A stretch of 64,000 nt of DNA from Mikania micrantha (Eukaryota; Streptophyta; Magnoliopsida; Asterales; Asteraceae): contig CM018691.1 of the NCBI GenBank assembly GCA_009363875.1, positions 121,645,404 through 121,709,403 on the forward strand, given 5' to 3'. Within the stretch, counting starts at the first letter, position 1. Every line of letters begins with the position of its first letter. Below are positions 45,333 through 56,582 of the stretch, piece by piece. The notes beneath the pieces are model-generated. The model was not told the DNA's origin, did no database searches, and saw only the letters and a list, made by a program, of their open reading frames with translations. Both the position numbers and the translations under genes were made by a program.

Positions 45333-46128
45333 CCGGCACTGAATCCCTTGATTTTATCTATGAAAATAATTTTAGTCCCTAAAATCTTCCAAGCTTAAAG
45401 CAGTCTTAATACTAACTCAAGTTCAATTAATTCCTAAGTATCTTCAAGCCTATAGCACTTAGTCTTATGGGGTAGCTTAGGTTATAGTCTAGGTCATTAA
45501 CTATTGAGGTTTTACTAAATCTCTATAACCTTGGCTCTGATACCAACCTGTCACACCCTGCGCCGCGTGCGGAATCCACTGCGGGTGACGACTGATCGAT
45601 TGAATCATGACCAAGATTAATAAAAGAACAACCACAATGTATTGGTAATTTTTTATAATGTTAATTAGTTGATTGCAGATCATACTAACTACCAAAAGAA
45701 TAACAACTAACCGACCTCAAAAAATATTGTTTACAAAATAAGAACATACACGATAATTAAACAACAAGGATTTTGTGAGTTTCTAATCCATTCTAGCGTG
45801 TTTCTTGATCTTGTTATATCTTAAATAGGTCACCTTATTTGTCCCAGTACTGTCCTATCTCTGATCACTTGAAACATGTGAAAAAGAATCTGTCAACTAC
45901 AAGTAGTTGGTGAGATACATAGGTTTAAAGATTTTAAAAGTATATAAGTTTAAGGATATCAAAATATACGTTCAAAGATGTAACCAAATGTACATACGTA
46001 AGTACAACCTGAAGGAGACTTGAATTGAAAACCATTGGACCGTGTGCAACAGATAATGAATATAGAATGTAAATGTACATAATGTAAAAATAGTAACATG
46101 CTGATGTAACACAAACTATCATCAAGTA
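45333..46128 (-). mobile_element. Remnant of A-like gypsy A2: leader end, primer site and start of 5' LTR
   Basis: 45333-45548 matches the last 200 bp of the leader of A (TAAGTATC(T/C)TCAAGCCTATAG..., as at 25270-25391). It contains a perfect primer site, TGGTATCAGAGCC, at 45533-45545 on the minus strand. The LTR begins at 45549 (TGTCACACCCTGCGCCGCG). It follows LTR A for about 580 bp with many differences, then stops at 46128, where LTR V begins. A2 is the oldest host of the nest to its left. Confidence 0.85.
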
Positions 46129-46633
46129 TGTCACACCCCGGGCCGACAGGCTGGATCGTAAACCCGCCAGGCGGAATAGTCCTGAGGTGTGATGAGAAAT
46201 ACTGAATGCATTGATAAATTAAAATTAAATTACAAATGTTTTATAATTTAATTCTATTACAACATGACTTGGGCATCTAGGACGTGGCCCAGATGTGTCA
46301 CAAATATCTTGCAGAGGATGCAAGTCTTGAATCTTGTAGCCTGTGTGGCCTTGTAAGATTTCATGCAGCACTTGTAGGTTACTCTAAGTGATCCTATCTT
46401 TCTCTCTCTAAAAGTCATCCTGCTTTCGCCTGTTCTTCACCTGAGAGCATGTAAAATATGTCAACACTAGGTTAGTGAGTTCACGCGAGTTTTAAAATAT
46501 TAGGCTTTGAAAAAGTTTGAAGAAAACTCTTTCCATTTACAAAGGTTTTTAAAATGGTGTGTAAATGGTGTTGAGAAAACGAATGAATTACACAAGCGCT
46601 TAAGTCTGAACCTCGCTACTGACACCAACCCAA

Positions 46634-46709
46634 ATCATCGAAGGTGGTTTATATATTGGGCATACGTAGAGCCAAAGCTCGGCAGCCAGCCCACCACCCC
46701 TTCGGTGAT
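46634..46709 (-). promoter_or_regulatory. TATA module with inverted arms in LTR V
   Basis: The minus strand reads CCCAATATATAA at 46649-46660. Arms ATCATCGAAGG (46634-46644) and CCTTCGGTGAT (46699-46709) pair at 10 of 11 positions plus a T-G wobble. The inner TACGTATGCCC block and the GGTGGTGGGCTGGC block match the modules of Y and A. Confidence 0.55.
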
Positions 46710-47869
46710 CCACGAGGATGTCCTTAATGGAAATCAGACCTCGTCACTTCTATATCTCTATTTGACAAGACATGACAGATGTTTTGGAAAAAGAAATCTC
46801 TTGATAAAGAAGTGTATGCTTTGTCTCCTGATATAGGAAAATCTTGTTTGTTTGCTTATTTGAAACTCACAAAGTTTACACTCCTTTCTTGTAGTTTAAC
46901 ATTGTTTGATGTGTACTCATTTGAAAATCGTTCTAGACCAGGTCTTGAAGATTTGTTTGGATTGAAAACTAAATTAGTTGTTTGTGTGATATGTCCGTAA
47001 TATCACCCATGTGATCATTTACCAAACCTAACTGATATGCCTTTGTTGACCAGTTCCCATGGAACTGATCCGAGTAGTTGTTCTTTGTATGTATCCGTGT
47101 AACGTACCAGCCTCGGCGTTGGAGGTTGGTTAGACTTATGGTATCATCTACGTTATCGTCGGTTGACCCACGTCAACTAATGGTAAATGACTCTAAAAGG
47201 GACTTACTTGGGAATTCCTCAGCTAATTCTTGATGTGTATGTTGTGTGGGCACATGCTCTAGTGAATTACCCTAGACAGATACCATGTGAGTTTATTGTT
47301 TGTTGTTTTTGATGTGTAACTTCAGCTATCTAGTTGTGTCCGTTCACCTCTTGGTTGGGCACAAAGCCTCGAACTGTCGTGATTAACGGACACTTTTGTG
47401 CAGCTGTGTTCCAAATCCTCAAAATCGTTGTTTGTGTTTGAAAACATTGTTGATGATGTGATAAACGCTTAGTAAAATGATTGAAAATGCACTTATTCGA
47501 ACAACATTCGAATACGAGGTTGAGGGTTGATCTTTTCATTTAAATTATTTGAAAATAACTCTTATTCGATTATCATTCGAATAAGGGGGTTCATGTTCTC
47601 AGCCCCAAATGATTTGGAAGGAAATAAGTTAAAGAAAAAGGGGGTCTATGAACTCACATGTGTTTATGGGTAGTCGATGCACTCACTTGGTATGTTCTCT
47701 CGGTTTGAATCTTGTGTTATTAATTGATTATTAGTTAGTTAGGTGTTGGATCGTTGTGTGTTATGTGTCTTGATATGATTTTGGAAAATGTGTTTTCATT
47801 TCGTTTTATTTTGATTAGATTTCAAATTTGGTCTATGGTTCGGTTCTATCGATATGAATGGTGTTCGAT

Positions 47870-48135
47870 ATGATGTTCAACACTTAGCCATTTTCGGTCT
47901 CCTCATGGTGTGAATGGCCTATTCGTGAGAATGACCTTCATTCACACGAATGGAATGATGCGAATGCATACTCTCATTCTGGTTATCCATTCATGCGAAT
48001 GGGTCTTCATTCGTATGGTTGTCCTATGCGAATGAACCCATGTCATTCGTGTGGTTGCTCATTCGTCCAGAGGTTCATTCTGGTGAGTTTCTCATTCGAA
48101 TGAGGTATCTCATTCATACGAATGAGCACTTCGTA
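47870..48135 (-). repeat. CATTCG/CGAATG word cluster in LTR V
   Basis: At least fifteen ATTCG or CGAAT words in both orientations occur in about 260 bp, several forming palindromes (CATTCATGCGAATG, CTCATTCGAATGAG, CTCATTCATACGAATGAG). A smaller group (CATTCGACCGAATGAC, twice in a row) is at 48505-48550. Confidence 0.85.
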
Positions 48136-48932
48136 CGGCACATTCGCCTGCAAAATCACCAAGAACACCATTTTTGAAATCGGTGGTTGTTTGTGGTGTT
48201 TTTATGGTCAAAAATGTTGGTAAAATGTTTTAGAGTGTTTTGGTGCAAATGATCGGTGCTAATACTCACCGTGGAGCTCGTATTTGACCGAAATGCCTTG
48301 GAAATGGTTGAAATATTGAAATAGAGGTGTTGGGGTTGAAATACACACGATTTGGACGTTGAAATGGTCCGATTTCGTGTGGAAATGGCCGAAAAAACGA
48401 TAGGGAAAAATGGGGTTTCGGTTGAGAGAGTTTGGTGAAAAATGGGTTTAAAAAACATAAGTGTTGCTTTTATACCAGTGTTGTTTCACTAATGAGTTAT
48501 TCGTACAAATGACTCCCATTCGACCGAATGACTCCCATTCGACCGAATGACTCTGTGGTTTTAAAGCTCGTTTTTCGATTGTTATACCAGTACTGGTGTG
48601 GTAGTTGTTGTTTAAGCTCGTTTTTCGATTGTTTAGCGTTTACAAACATCGTTTCTTGACTTATTGGCGTTGCTCAACTTGTTTTAGGTTCCCATAGAGC
48701 TTAATAATTGTTAAATTCATTTGTTGTTCGTTTATTTCACCAACGTTCGTTAGACAGGACACGTGTGTGTGTTTTCCGATAATTCCTCAAACTATCGCTT
48801 TGTTGTTCATATTTGGACTGTTGTGCCACGTGTCACACTAAATTAACTAATTCTAGTGCCACGTAAGTAATAATAATTTAAATTATTATTAAAATAAAGT
48901 AAATGCTGACGTGTAAAATACGAGGTGTCACA

Positions 48933-49774
48933 CCAAAGCCCAATCATTAGGACTTAGCTTTTAATTAAATGTTTATTTATTAATTTATTTAAGCATTTTA
49001 ATTAACAACTTCCACATTTTTCCACATTGCTATGGTGTTGTTGTGTGTGTTGACGGAACTAACGATACTAATGTTTTGACGAAACTAACGAATCAAGTGT
49101 TTGATGAATCTAACAGAACTAGCATGTGACGAAACTAACGAAACAAGTGAGATGATGGTTGAGATAGAAACGCTTAATTATCATTGACAACAATATGTTA
49201 TGTGGTTCGGTATGTGGTGGGCTGGAGGCTGGGCTGGCTGTTAGCTTGACCCTACGTATGCCCTATATATAAGCATACTTGGCTGGATAGCATAGGTGGT
49301 TGTTGGTGAGGTTAAGGTTGTCATCTGGTCAGGTTTATTCAAATTCATTTTCAATAACTAAACTATATGAACTCACTAACCATGTGTTGACTTTGTTTTC
49401 TTGCATGACTTCTCAGGTGACGAACATGTTAACTAAGAAGTTCGTGCTTTTGGACTAGGATGCCCAGATAGAGGACCTAGTATTTTGGATGTGCATATTT
49501 TAAAACATCATTATATATATATATATATTATTTGTATATCTTGTGCAGATACAAGATAGAAAATTTATGATGTTGTTGGTAGATTTACATTGTTAAATTA
49601 TGAACGACACTGATGTAATTTAACTTTGTAATTATATTTATTTTAGTGCTTTTTCATTTTATATCATGTGCAATGTAAACAATCTGATCATTCCGATTAT
49701 CACCCCACATCGTGCCCTGAGACCTTTCCGCCCGATGGGAAAGTCGATCCAGCCCAACGGTCCAGGGTGTGACA
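48933..49774 (+). repeat. Truncated LTR Y2 (Y family)
   Basis: It matches 42081-42809 of LTR Y from CCAA(A/G)GCCCAATCATTAGG to the terminal GGGTGTGACA. The first 3 kb are missing and replaced by LTR V. It carries the TATA module at 49261-49273 and a (TA)n run near 49515. Confidence 0.88.
49261..49273 (+). promoter_or_regulatory. TATA module in LTR Y2
   Basis: CCCTATATATAAG is preceded by GGTATGTGGTGGGCTGG and TACGTATG, as in Y at 42344-42356. Confidence 0.55.
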
Positions 49775-50916
49775 ATACGTAGACTATTTGTATGCTCACA
49801 AATATGTCGATTCTCTTGGACAGGAAGTCACATCTCTCGATATTGTGATTGAGAGTTGGTTCGACAAGAAGCGGGATTGGACACCAACAATATGCTCGAG
49901 CTTTATTCATGACTTCTGGAGCTCCATCTCTGAGGATAAAGATTCTAAAGGAAATGTATGCTTATTCAGAAATATTCAAGGTTTCTCGGTGATCATCTTT
50001 GAAGAGATTATTTGGAAGTGCCTACAATTCGGTGACAAGGCATGTGATCCCACCGAGCTAACTGATCAATTGGTGGAATCTACACTAGTACGCATGGGAT
50101 ATGAAGGTTCCAATCCTCCCAATGAGAAGAGACTCCTTCATCCATATTGAAGGTATCTAGCACACATAGTTACACAATGTCTGTCTGGGAGGAAAGGTGG
50201 CTATGATGTGCTGAACCAGACATTGAGCTTGTGTGTGATGGCAATAGCACTTGGAGTGGACTTCAATTTTCACGCATGATCTTCAAAGAAATGTATGATA
50301 ACATCAAAGGGAAGAGGAATGAAAGGTTTCTGGAATTTCCTCGATTTATCTAGATCATCATCCACAAAAGGCATCAGAACCTTGTTACAGCTGTGGGGAT
50401 GCTGGTCAAGAAAAAGATGACTTATGACATTTTCTCCTACATGGTTATGAATAAAAAGGGAAATATAATATTTGTGGGAGATAGGCCACTCGAGGAGTTT
50501 GGCAGACTGTTTGCTAGGTTGGAAGATGAACTTAATGAACCAGTTTCTACAAAAGCCTTTGTTGATGAGGAACATGACCAGCCGAAATTTGCTGATGCTA
50601 AAGAACATAACACCTCATCAGAATCATCACCCGATGATTTATTTGAACGGCATGAACGATTTCCGGTAAATCAGTATGAAGGGGACCTACTGAAGAAAAG
50701 AAAGGTCACTGATGCACCCAAGCCATCTTCAGCAGATGAGAAAGATGAAGATTATGTCCCTTCTCCTCAGCCAGCTCCTAAGAAAAGACTAAAAATGGTG
50801 TCCAGGTGAGTTACAGATCCTCGTTTGAAGAAACAAAGACACACACACACACAACACTCAACCACAACCAACCATACAAGCCACTCAATCATGCAAACCA
50901 CCATCACCACCTAAGT

Positions 50917-50995
50917 CATCCCAAACTCCACAAAAACCACCATCACCACTTAAGCCATCCCAAACTCCACAAAAACCACCATCACTATCAAAAAC
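50917..50995 (+). repeat. 39-bp in-frame repeat, Pro-rich
   Basis: CATCCCAAACTCCACAAAAA followed by CCACCATCACCACTTAAG occurs at 50917 and 50956, 39 bp apart, and partly again upstream. It encodes 13-residue units rich in Pro, Ser and Lys in the frame of E. Confidence 0.85.
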
Positions 50996-51436
50996 TATCT
51001 CACTTCCTCAATCTCCTGCACCCATTCTGTTTTCACACCCTCCTTCTCCACGTAAAACCATATCTGACAAGGGAAAATCTCCCATGGGGTCATCTTCTAC
51101 ATATGTGCCCGAATATGAGCCAATTGACCTCGACCTTCTTCAGACCAGATTATTCTTACTAGAACAAGACTCTACCAAAAAGGATCAAGCAATCAAGAAT
51201 TTAAGAATGGGTAGTATGATCAAAGATTGACAAATCAAGACTCTACGAAGAAATATCAAACACTTGATGAAAAAAGTTTATGATCGGAAGAATGCAAGAG
51301 ATAATGAACAAGACAAAGAAAGGGAAAAGAATGTTGATGCCAAAGACGATGAGGACAATATTGTTCCAACTAGTTGATTAATTTGAAGACGTTGAGGATC
51401 AAGAGGACAAAGAAAAGGAATATGAGAAGAAGGATT

Positions 51437-51445
51437 ATGATGATA

Positions 51446-51475
<30 letters not shown>
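51437..51475 (+). repeat. (GAT)n microsatellite in E
   Basis: A run of about twelve GAT triplets with one interruption encodes poly-Asp inside the acidic stretch of E. Confidence 0.9.
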
Positions 51476-51477
<2 letters not shown>

Positions 51478-51800
51478 AAAGGAGATGCTGAAAAGAAAGA
51501 TGATAAGAAAGATGACGAAGATAAAGATGGAGATCACATAGGCAACAAGTCTTCTAGTAAGACTGTTAATGAGTTTGATGACTATTCTTTGAAGATCTTA
51601 CAGATGATCTTTCTTTTCAAGGACTCGCTGATTATCAGACTCAATAGGGGTTTAATGACATGTACAAAGACATCAGCATGGATTCAATCTTTGATGCAAT
51701 TGTTGAAGAAGAGTTTGAATGGGTACCTTCCTCCTCCTATGGGCAATCAAAAGAAGATGATCTTGAGGATATAGTCCTTGGAAACGTCTCCACATATCCT

Positions 51801-51958
51801 TAATTGGACTAATTGTATGCTCACAAGTATGTCAACTCTTTGGGAGACAAAGTCACTGATTTGATGATGTTATAGAAAGATCGTTTGACAAGAAAAAGGA
51901 CTGGAAGCCAGCTCCCAAGTCCATTCAGCAAACCTGGATTCCCACTGAATGAGATGAT
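51801..51958 (+). pseudogene. Second partial copy of the N-terminal part of the E ORF
   Basis: The bases from TGTATGCTCACAA(G/A)TATGTC match 49785 onward: YAHKYV, SLG, VT, FDKK and W-x-P. The copy follows directly the tail of the first copy (EDIVLGNVSTYP) and is cut by LTR A3 at 51959. Either the ORF was tandemly duplicated or two elements lie head to tail. Confidence 0.75.
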
Positions 51959-53024
51959 TGTCACACCTTGCATCGCGTGCGGAATCCACGGCGCATTACG
52001 TAATGAATTCATAGCCATAGTTCAAGAATAACCCAAGATTTACTAATGTTTCATAGTTATGAGATAGAATAACACAAACACACACAATGTTATACATCAA
52101 AGTATACACATAATGATAATATTATAAAACGTCTAGTTTGTTTCTCGTTTCTAGGTCACCCTAAACATTCATAGCATCTTGACCTAGCTGAATTTCCTGT
52201 TCCTGATTACCTGAAACATGTAAAGAAAACTTGGATCAACCATGCGTGGTTGAGTGAGAAACATATATTTTGAATTCACATGTTTTGTATAAACTTGAGT
52301 AGCAATTATAGAACAATCTCATCATATAAATGCATTGAAATACAAACCCAATGAACATGCAAATATCAAACCTATTGCAATAGCTTTCCTTGTGTGATAC
52401 ACCACGTGTATCTAGTTTGTGTGGTGTCCAACCCGCAGGTTGAGCACGCGTTTTTGTGTTCGCGGTTTCCCGCATATGGACCATACCAGTACTACTGGGG
52501 GCTTGACGAATCCAGTTAATGATATTGCATAAGAATACCAACATTCAACATTTGTATAACCAAAACATGTAGATGATTTGCATTGTCTCGATAATTTGCT
52601 TCCACAATAGTTTAAAATTTTTGAGTTGTCAAAAGTTTACATGTTCCACCTCGCGGTTTTAGCAAAAGAAAAGAAAAGGGGTTATGAGTCTCACATGATT
52701 TAGCTTTTTTCGAATGATGCTAATTCAGATAACGTCTTCAAACCTTGGCGAAAACCTATATATAAAAAATAGGATTCCATTGAATGATCGTAATAGATTC
52801 AGAGTAATTATTTAACTTATTGTGTTTTATTGATTATATGTGATTAGCTCCAATATAGATAAAATTGTAAAATTTTCTTGTCTAAGAATTATTTATTGAA
52901 GTTGAATCCAATTATTTTAATTTAATATTATTATTATTATTTTCCTATTATTGGGTTTCAAAAATGTCAAAAAAAACATTTTTTTATACAAAAAAAAATG
53001 TTGATAGAAGGGGTTGAACCTACA
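51959..53024 (-). repeat. A-like LTR A3, cut by gypsy B
   Basis: It starts TGTCACACCTTGCATCGCGTGCGGAATCCACGG, like LTR A and A2. After that it diverges strongly, but keeps the layout of a CAACCAYGCGTGGTTG palindrome near 52230 and a T-rich tract. It ends at 53024, where LTR B begins after CTACA, so the rest is right of the window. There are no genes; short minus frames here are not recognised. Confidence 0.75.
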
Positions 53025-53580
53025 TGTAACACCCCGATCGATGGCAGAACCGTCGGGATGCCACGAAGGATGTGTAGATTGTTCATAAGCTCGTGTGCAT
53101 CTAATTAAATCATCACATATCAATTAATCAACCAAATTAATTACATCAAAAATCATGTTCATAATGAGCTAGTTACATCAATTACACAAAAGATTTAGCT
53201 AAGTTAACTAAACTCTAGTCTCCTGAATTTCAGTTATTTTAGCTAAGTCCAAGACCCTACGTGATGATGTCCAAAAGATGTAGAGCTATCCTGCTCTACC
53301 AACTTCTCCTCGTTCCCTGAAACATGTAAAAATCAAGTGTCAACTACGAAGTAGTTGGTGAGTAATCATAAGTTTTTTTTTGTTTCAAAAAGGTTTACAA
53401 AATGTTTATAAAAGTTCATAGTTTTTCCAAGAAAGTTCACATGTGCGCCTGCGAGGTAATCCAACACGCAAAACACAAACACAAACACCAACACATAATA
53501 ACATAATTCACATAATCACAAATAACCAACACATATATATTCAACCAATCTCAATCATCAATATCTGCAAATAGTATATG

Positions 53581-53800
53581 TGACAATACATGCAATCATT
53601 GTGAATGACCGAAGTCAATGACAACGACCCATGGAATTGTGGTAATCCACCTGACAATACATGCAATCCTTGCGGATGACGGAAGTCAACGACAACGACT
53701 CATGGAGTTGTGATAATCCAAGTGACAATACATGCAATCGTTGCGGATGACTGAAGTCAACAACAACGACCCATGGAGTTGTGATAATCTGTGATAATCC
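53581..53800 (-). repeat. 71-bp tandem repeat in LTR B
   Basis: TGACAATACATGCAATC starts at 53581, 53652 and 53723, each 71 bp apart. Each is followed by a GAAGTCAA(C/T)GACAACGAC block and CCATGGA(A/G)TTGTG. The inverted counterpart is in LTR W at 781-1040. Confidence 0.9.
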
Positions 53801-54569
53801 ATGAACAGTGATAATCCAATAATATGAATATCATAATGATAAACCAGGTGTCACCCGTGTGTTATCAAAATAATATGTAAAACTGGTATACATGTTCCAC
53901 CTCCGAGTTTAAAAACAAGATGATTTAAAAAGGATGTTATGAGAACTCACCTGAATGCTTTAGATTCAGTGTTCTTGTAAAATGCGACCTCAGGTATGAG
54001 AAATCAAGGATACTTCAACAACCTGTAATTATTTGTATGTTCGTGTTTATAAGTATACGCGTGTTATTCTAATTAAGTGTTTACAAGTGTTTACTTTTAT
54101 TCGTTAAGCATTTCGTTCACTTAGTTCATTTAATCTTAGTTAGAATAAACTATCCAAGATTCTATAGGTGACCATCATTCCATTCTAGTTCACCCCTGTT
54201 GGTTTTATATTATAAAAAGGGTAATAACAAGTCTTGAGATACTATGTGTACCCTTATGATAACGTATGATAAACAAAGTGATGTCCTTGATCACACATAT
54301 CTATTCATGCATGCGTATTCGATTGTCTTGATCACCATGAATCTAATTTATTTAAAATTAAACTTTGTGCTTAAGAATTCGCACTAAAATTATTTATATA
54401 AAAAAAATGTTTTCAATGTATGGAAACTATAGTTCTAACAATTATGTTCTAGAGAGAGAAAAGATGGTGATCCTTGTAATTCTACATGCATGTATAGATA
54501 CACACGGTTTCTCATGCTCTTGGTTCACTCTTAACTCTAGTTGACAACATAAGTTTATCCACCATTGAT

Positions 54570-54950
54570 TCCAGCGAACCTTGGGTCTGATTACATCTTG
54601 GTTCGGCAACATGAAGGAGGTTCGCGACAAAAGGGTTCACTGGTTCATAGGTTCGTCCCCACTAGTGGTTCGGCCAAGAGGTTTGGCTAGGTCAGGTTCG
54701 TGGAGACCGTAGGTTTGTCCAGCTAGGTTCGTGACAACATCATTAGGGTTCGGCCAAGCTAAGCTTCGGCTGGCGCCATGGTTCGACCAAGCAAAGCTTC
54801 AGCTGTTTAGCATGTTCGTGCAAATGAGGAAGGTTTGGTGATGATGATTCGGCCAACACAGGTTCGGGGCTCAATGGGTTCGGCCACCCCCTTTTTCCCG
54901 CCCATGAAGGTTCGGCTAAGGTTCCACCACCCTAGGTTCGTCGACATGTT
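54570..54950 (-). repeat. GGTTCG word cluster in LTR B
   Basis: About a dozen GGTTCG(G/T) words lie in 380 bp, as in LTR A although the rest of the LTR differs. CGAACC partners are fewer than in A, so hairpins are less obvious. Confidence 0.8.
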
Positions 54951-55959
54951 ACCCCACGCACTGATCCTGCTCATCATCATCATTTTAAAAAGTTCTAAGT
55001 TCCTGCAGATTCATCTATGGTATCACCGTACTCATACACATGCGTTTTAGGGTTTCCAAAGTATAAAAGTTGTTTAAAATATAAAGATGTAACTTGGTTG
55101 TTGTTTAGAGTGAGAAACGCATTTAAGACTCAAGATCTACCTTAAATCATCGACCAAATGAAGTGTTTTCTTCGTGGATTCTTGTTCCCCTCTATCGTAT
55201 GAACGTTTGAAAACCAAAATCACGCGAATCCGTTCAGAAATGGAAGAGATAATCTAGAGAGAAGTTAGAGAGAGGGTGGGTGGCGAAAATTGTAATGTAG
55301 AGAGAGAATGGAAGTATGGAAATGAAGAAGATGAAATAGTTCATTTTTCTTTATACCTCGTATCATCCTCGCGTTCTCGGTCCCGTTCATTTCGCGTTAA
55401 AAATTATAAGATGCTCGGTTATTGTCGTAAATTATATTTAAAACATAAACGTTTGAAATAATTAGATTACGTTTTAATAAAAATGCTTTTAATTAGGTTA
55501 TTTCTTAAAATGACTTTGTTTAGCTTTCGTTAAATTATTTATTTAATAAAACGATTTGTTCAAATACGTCTTAGGTTGTAATTCCTAATAAACGTTTTTA
55601 GATTCTTTTTCTTAGTTTAATATCGTTAGATATTATTTCGTTATCTCGTCGAAACGCGTTACTTACGTATGTATTCGTAAAGATCGTCACCTTTCCGAAT
55701 CCAACGCTCGTATCGTATTTCGATTCGATTTACAATTTATGGAATATCGTTTCAGGATATTATTCCTAATAAATATATTCGTGTGAATCGTCACCCACGC
55801 GAATACTTTATTAAGTTAATATTTCTGAAATAATATTCGCGTTTAAAATTATCTTCGTAACCTCACCATTGCATATAATTTCAATAATGTTTCATTATTT
55901 TATTATCTTTAATATTATAATTTCCCAATCCGAATCCCACTAAACCATATCACTGACAC

Positions 55960-56275
55960 ATCCATGATAGACCGAAATAAGCTTATGTATAGGGCATATG
56001 TAGGAGTAGGTCGCAACCTATCCAGCCACCTTCCCACCGCCATTTCGATAAACCATGACCATGTGTCCTTGACTATGTTTAGTAACCAAACAATAACTAA
56101 CTCATAACTCGTTGTCATTCCAAACCAAAACCTCGGATTCTCCTCACCAAAGTCTCAACACTGATATAATCATGATAAACCGAAGATGGTTTATGTATAG
56201 GGCATACGTAGAGGTCAGTCGCAACTGCCTCAGCCGCCATCCCACCACCTCTTCGATAGACCATGATTATATCAT
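55960..56275 (-). promoter_or_regulatory. Two TATA modules in LTR B
   Basis: The minus strand reads CCCTATACATAA at 55983-55994 and 56191-56202. Each has a TAGGTTGCG or CAGTTGCGAC-like block and GGTGGGA upstream, and CGGT(C/T)(T/T)AT-like sequence downstream. The two copies are 208 bp apart. Confidence 0.5.
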
Positions 56276-56545
56276 TGCCTATCTTTGATTATAGAATCCT
56301 ATACCACTACCATTCCAAATCCACAATCCATAACAGGTGAGTTCAACTGCAATAAACTCTCTGGTTTTGTTTAGTTGTATTTCAAACTAAATTTCCCATG
56401 GTTTATGCTATAATAATGTGTTCTCAATATGTATACCAATAATAGTAATAACATCCAATAATTCATAATCATTAACAATTATCATATCAGGTCTTAACAG
56501 TACAATCAAACATGTACGGACAACCCGAAATACAGTGACGTTACA

Positions 56546-56582
56546 GTCTCCCCTAGTTAAGGGAATTTCGTCCCGAAATTCA
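56546..56582 (-). other. Polypurine tract and post-stop hairpin of B
   Basis: The minus-strand stem AATTTCG/CGAAATT (56564-56580) overlaps the stop codon and is followed by CTAGGGGAGAC next to the LTR. The arrangement is the same as in A. Confidence 0.8.

Larger units (their letters stand above)
46129..48932 (-). repeat. LTR V, minus orientation, without matching flanks
   Basis: In element orientation it starts TGTGACACCTCGTATTTTACACG (at 48932) and ends CCCGGGGTGTGACA (at 46129), 2804 bp. Flanks differ (AAGTA on the left, CCAAA on the right) and belong to different LTR families, so there is no target duplication. It contains the TATA module (46649) and a CATTCG/CGAATG cluster (47870-48135 and 48505-48550). 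One minus frame (48156-48458) and others are short and unrecognised. Confidence 0.7.
49775..51800 (+). pseudogene. Element E: plus-strand homologue of the third ORF of C (function unknown)
   Basis: The frame is open from the end of LTR Y2, so its N-terminus is cut. The first part (49775-50350) is helical. It shares the blocks FWSS, QCLS, NFSRMIF and RFLEFPRF with the third ORF of C, with the same 18-residue gap between QCLS and the next AI pair. A TGA at 50147-50149 and a stop near 50350 interrupt it. Then come a conserved-looking segment with basic patches KKRKV and PKKRLK (50393-50809), and a Pro-rich part with a 13-residue repeat (50890-51060, shifted frame). A Leu/Lys coiled coil (51130-51330) and a very acidic Asp/Glu/Lys run (51350-51540) follow, then a tail near 51700. 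No enzyme motif is visible. It probably belonged to a plus-oriented retrotransposon whose pol is outside the window. Confidence 0.7.
53025..56545 (-). repeat. 3' LTR of gypsy B (W family)
   Basis: It is 3521 bp, TGTAACACCCCGATCGATGG...GTGACGTTACA on the plus strand. It includes three 71-bp repeats (53581-53800), a GGTTCG cluster (54570-54950) and two TATA modules (55983 and 56191). The first kilobase matches LTR W at 600-1613 inverted. Confidence 0.88.

Noticed and set aside
48933..48937. CCAAA beside LTR V as a target duplication matching W2
   Set aside because: V has AAGTA on its other side; the shared word with the W2 flank is coincidence within the Y-family sequence CCAA(A/G)GCCC.
49788..50809. 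A host protein-coding gene on the plus strand
   Set aside because: It begins at the end of an LTR, has stops and frameshifts, is repeated at 51801, and is homologous to an ORF inside copia C; a retrotransposon origin is more likely.
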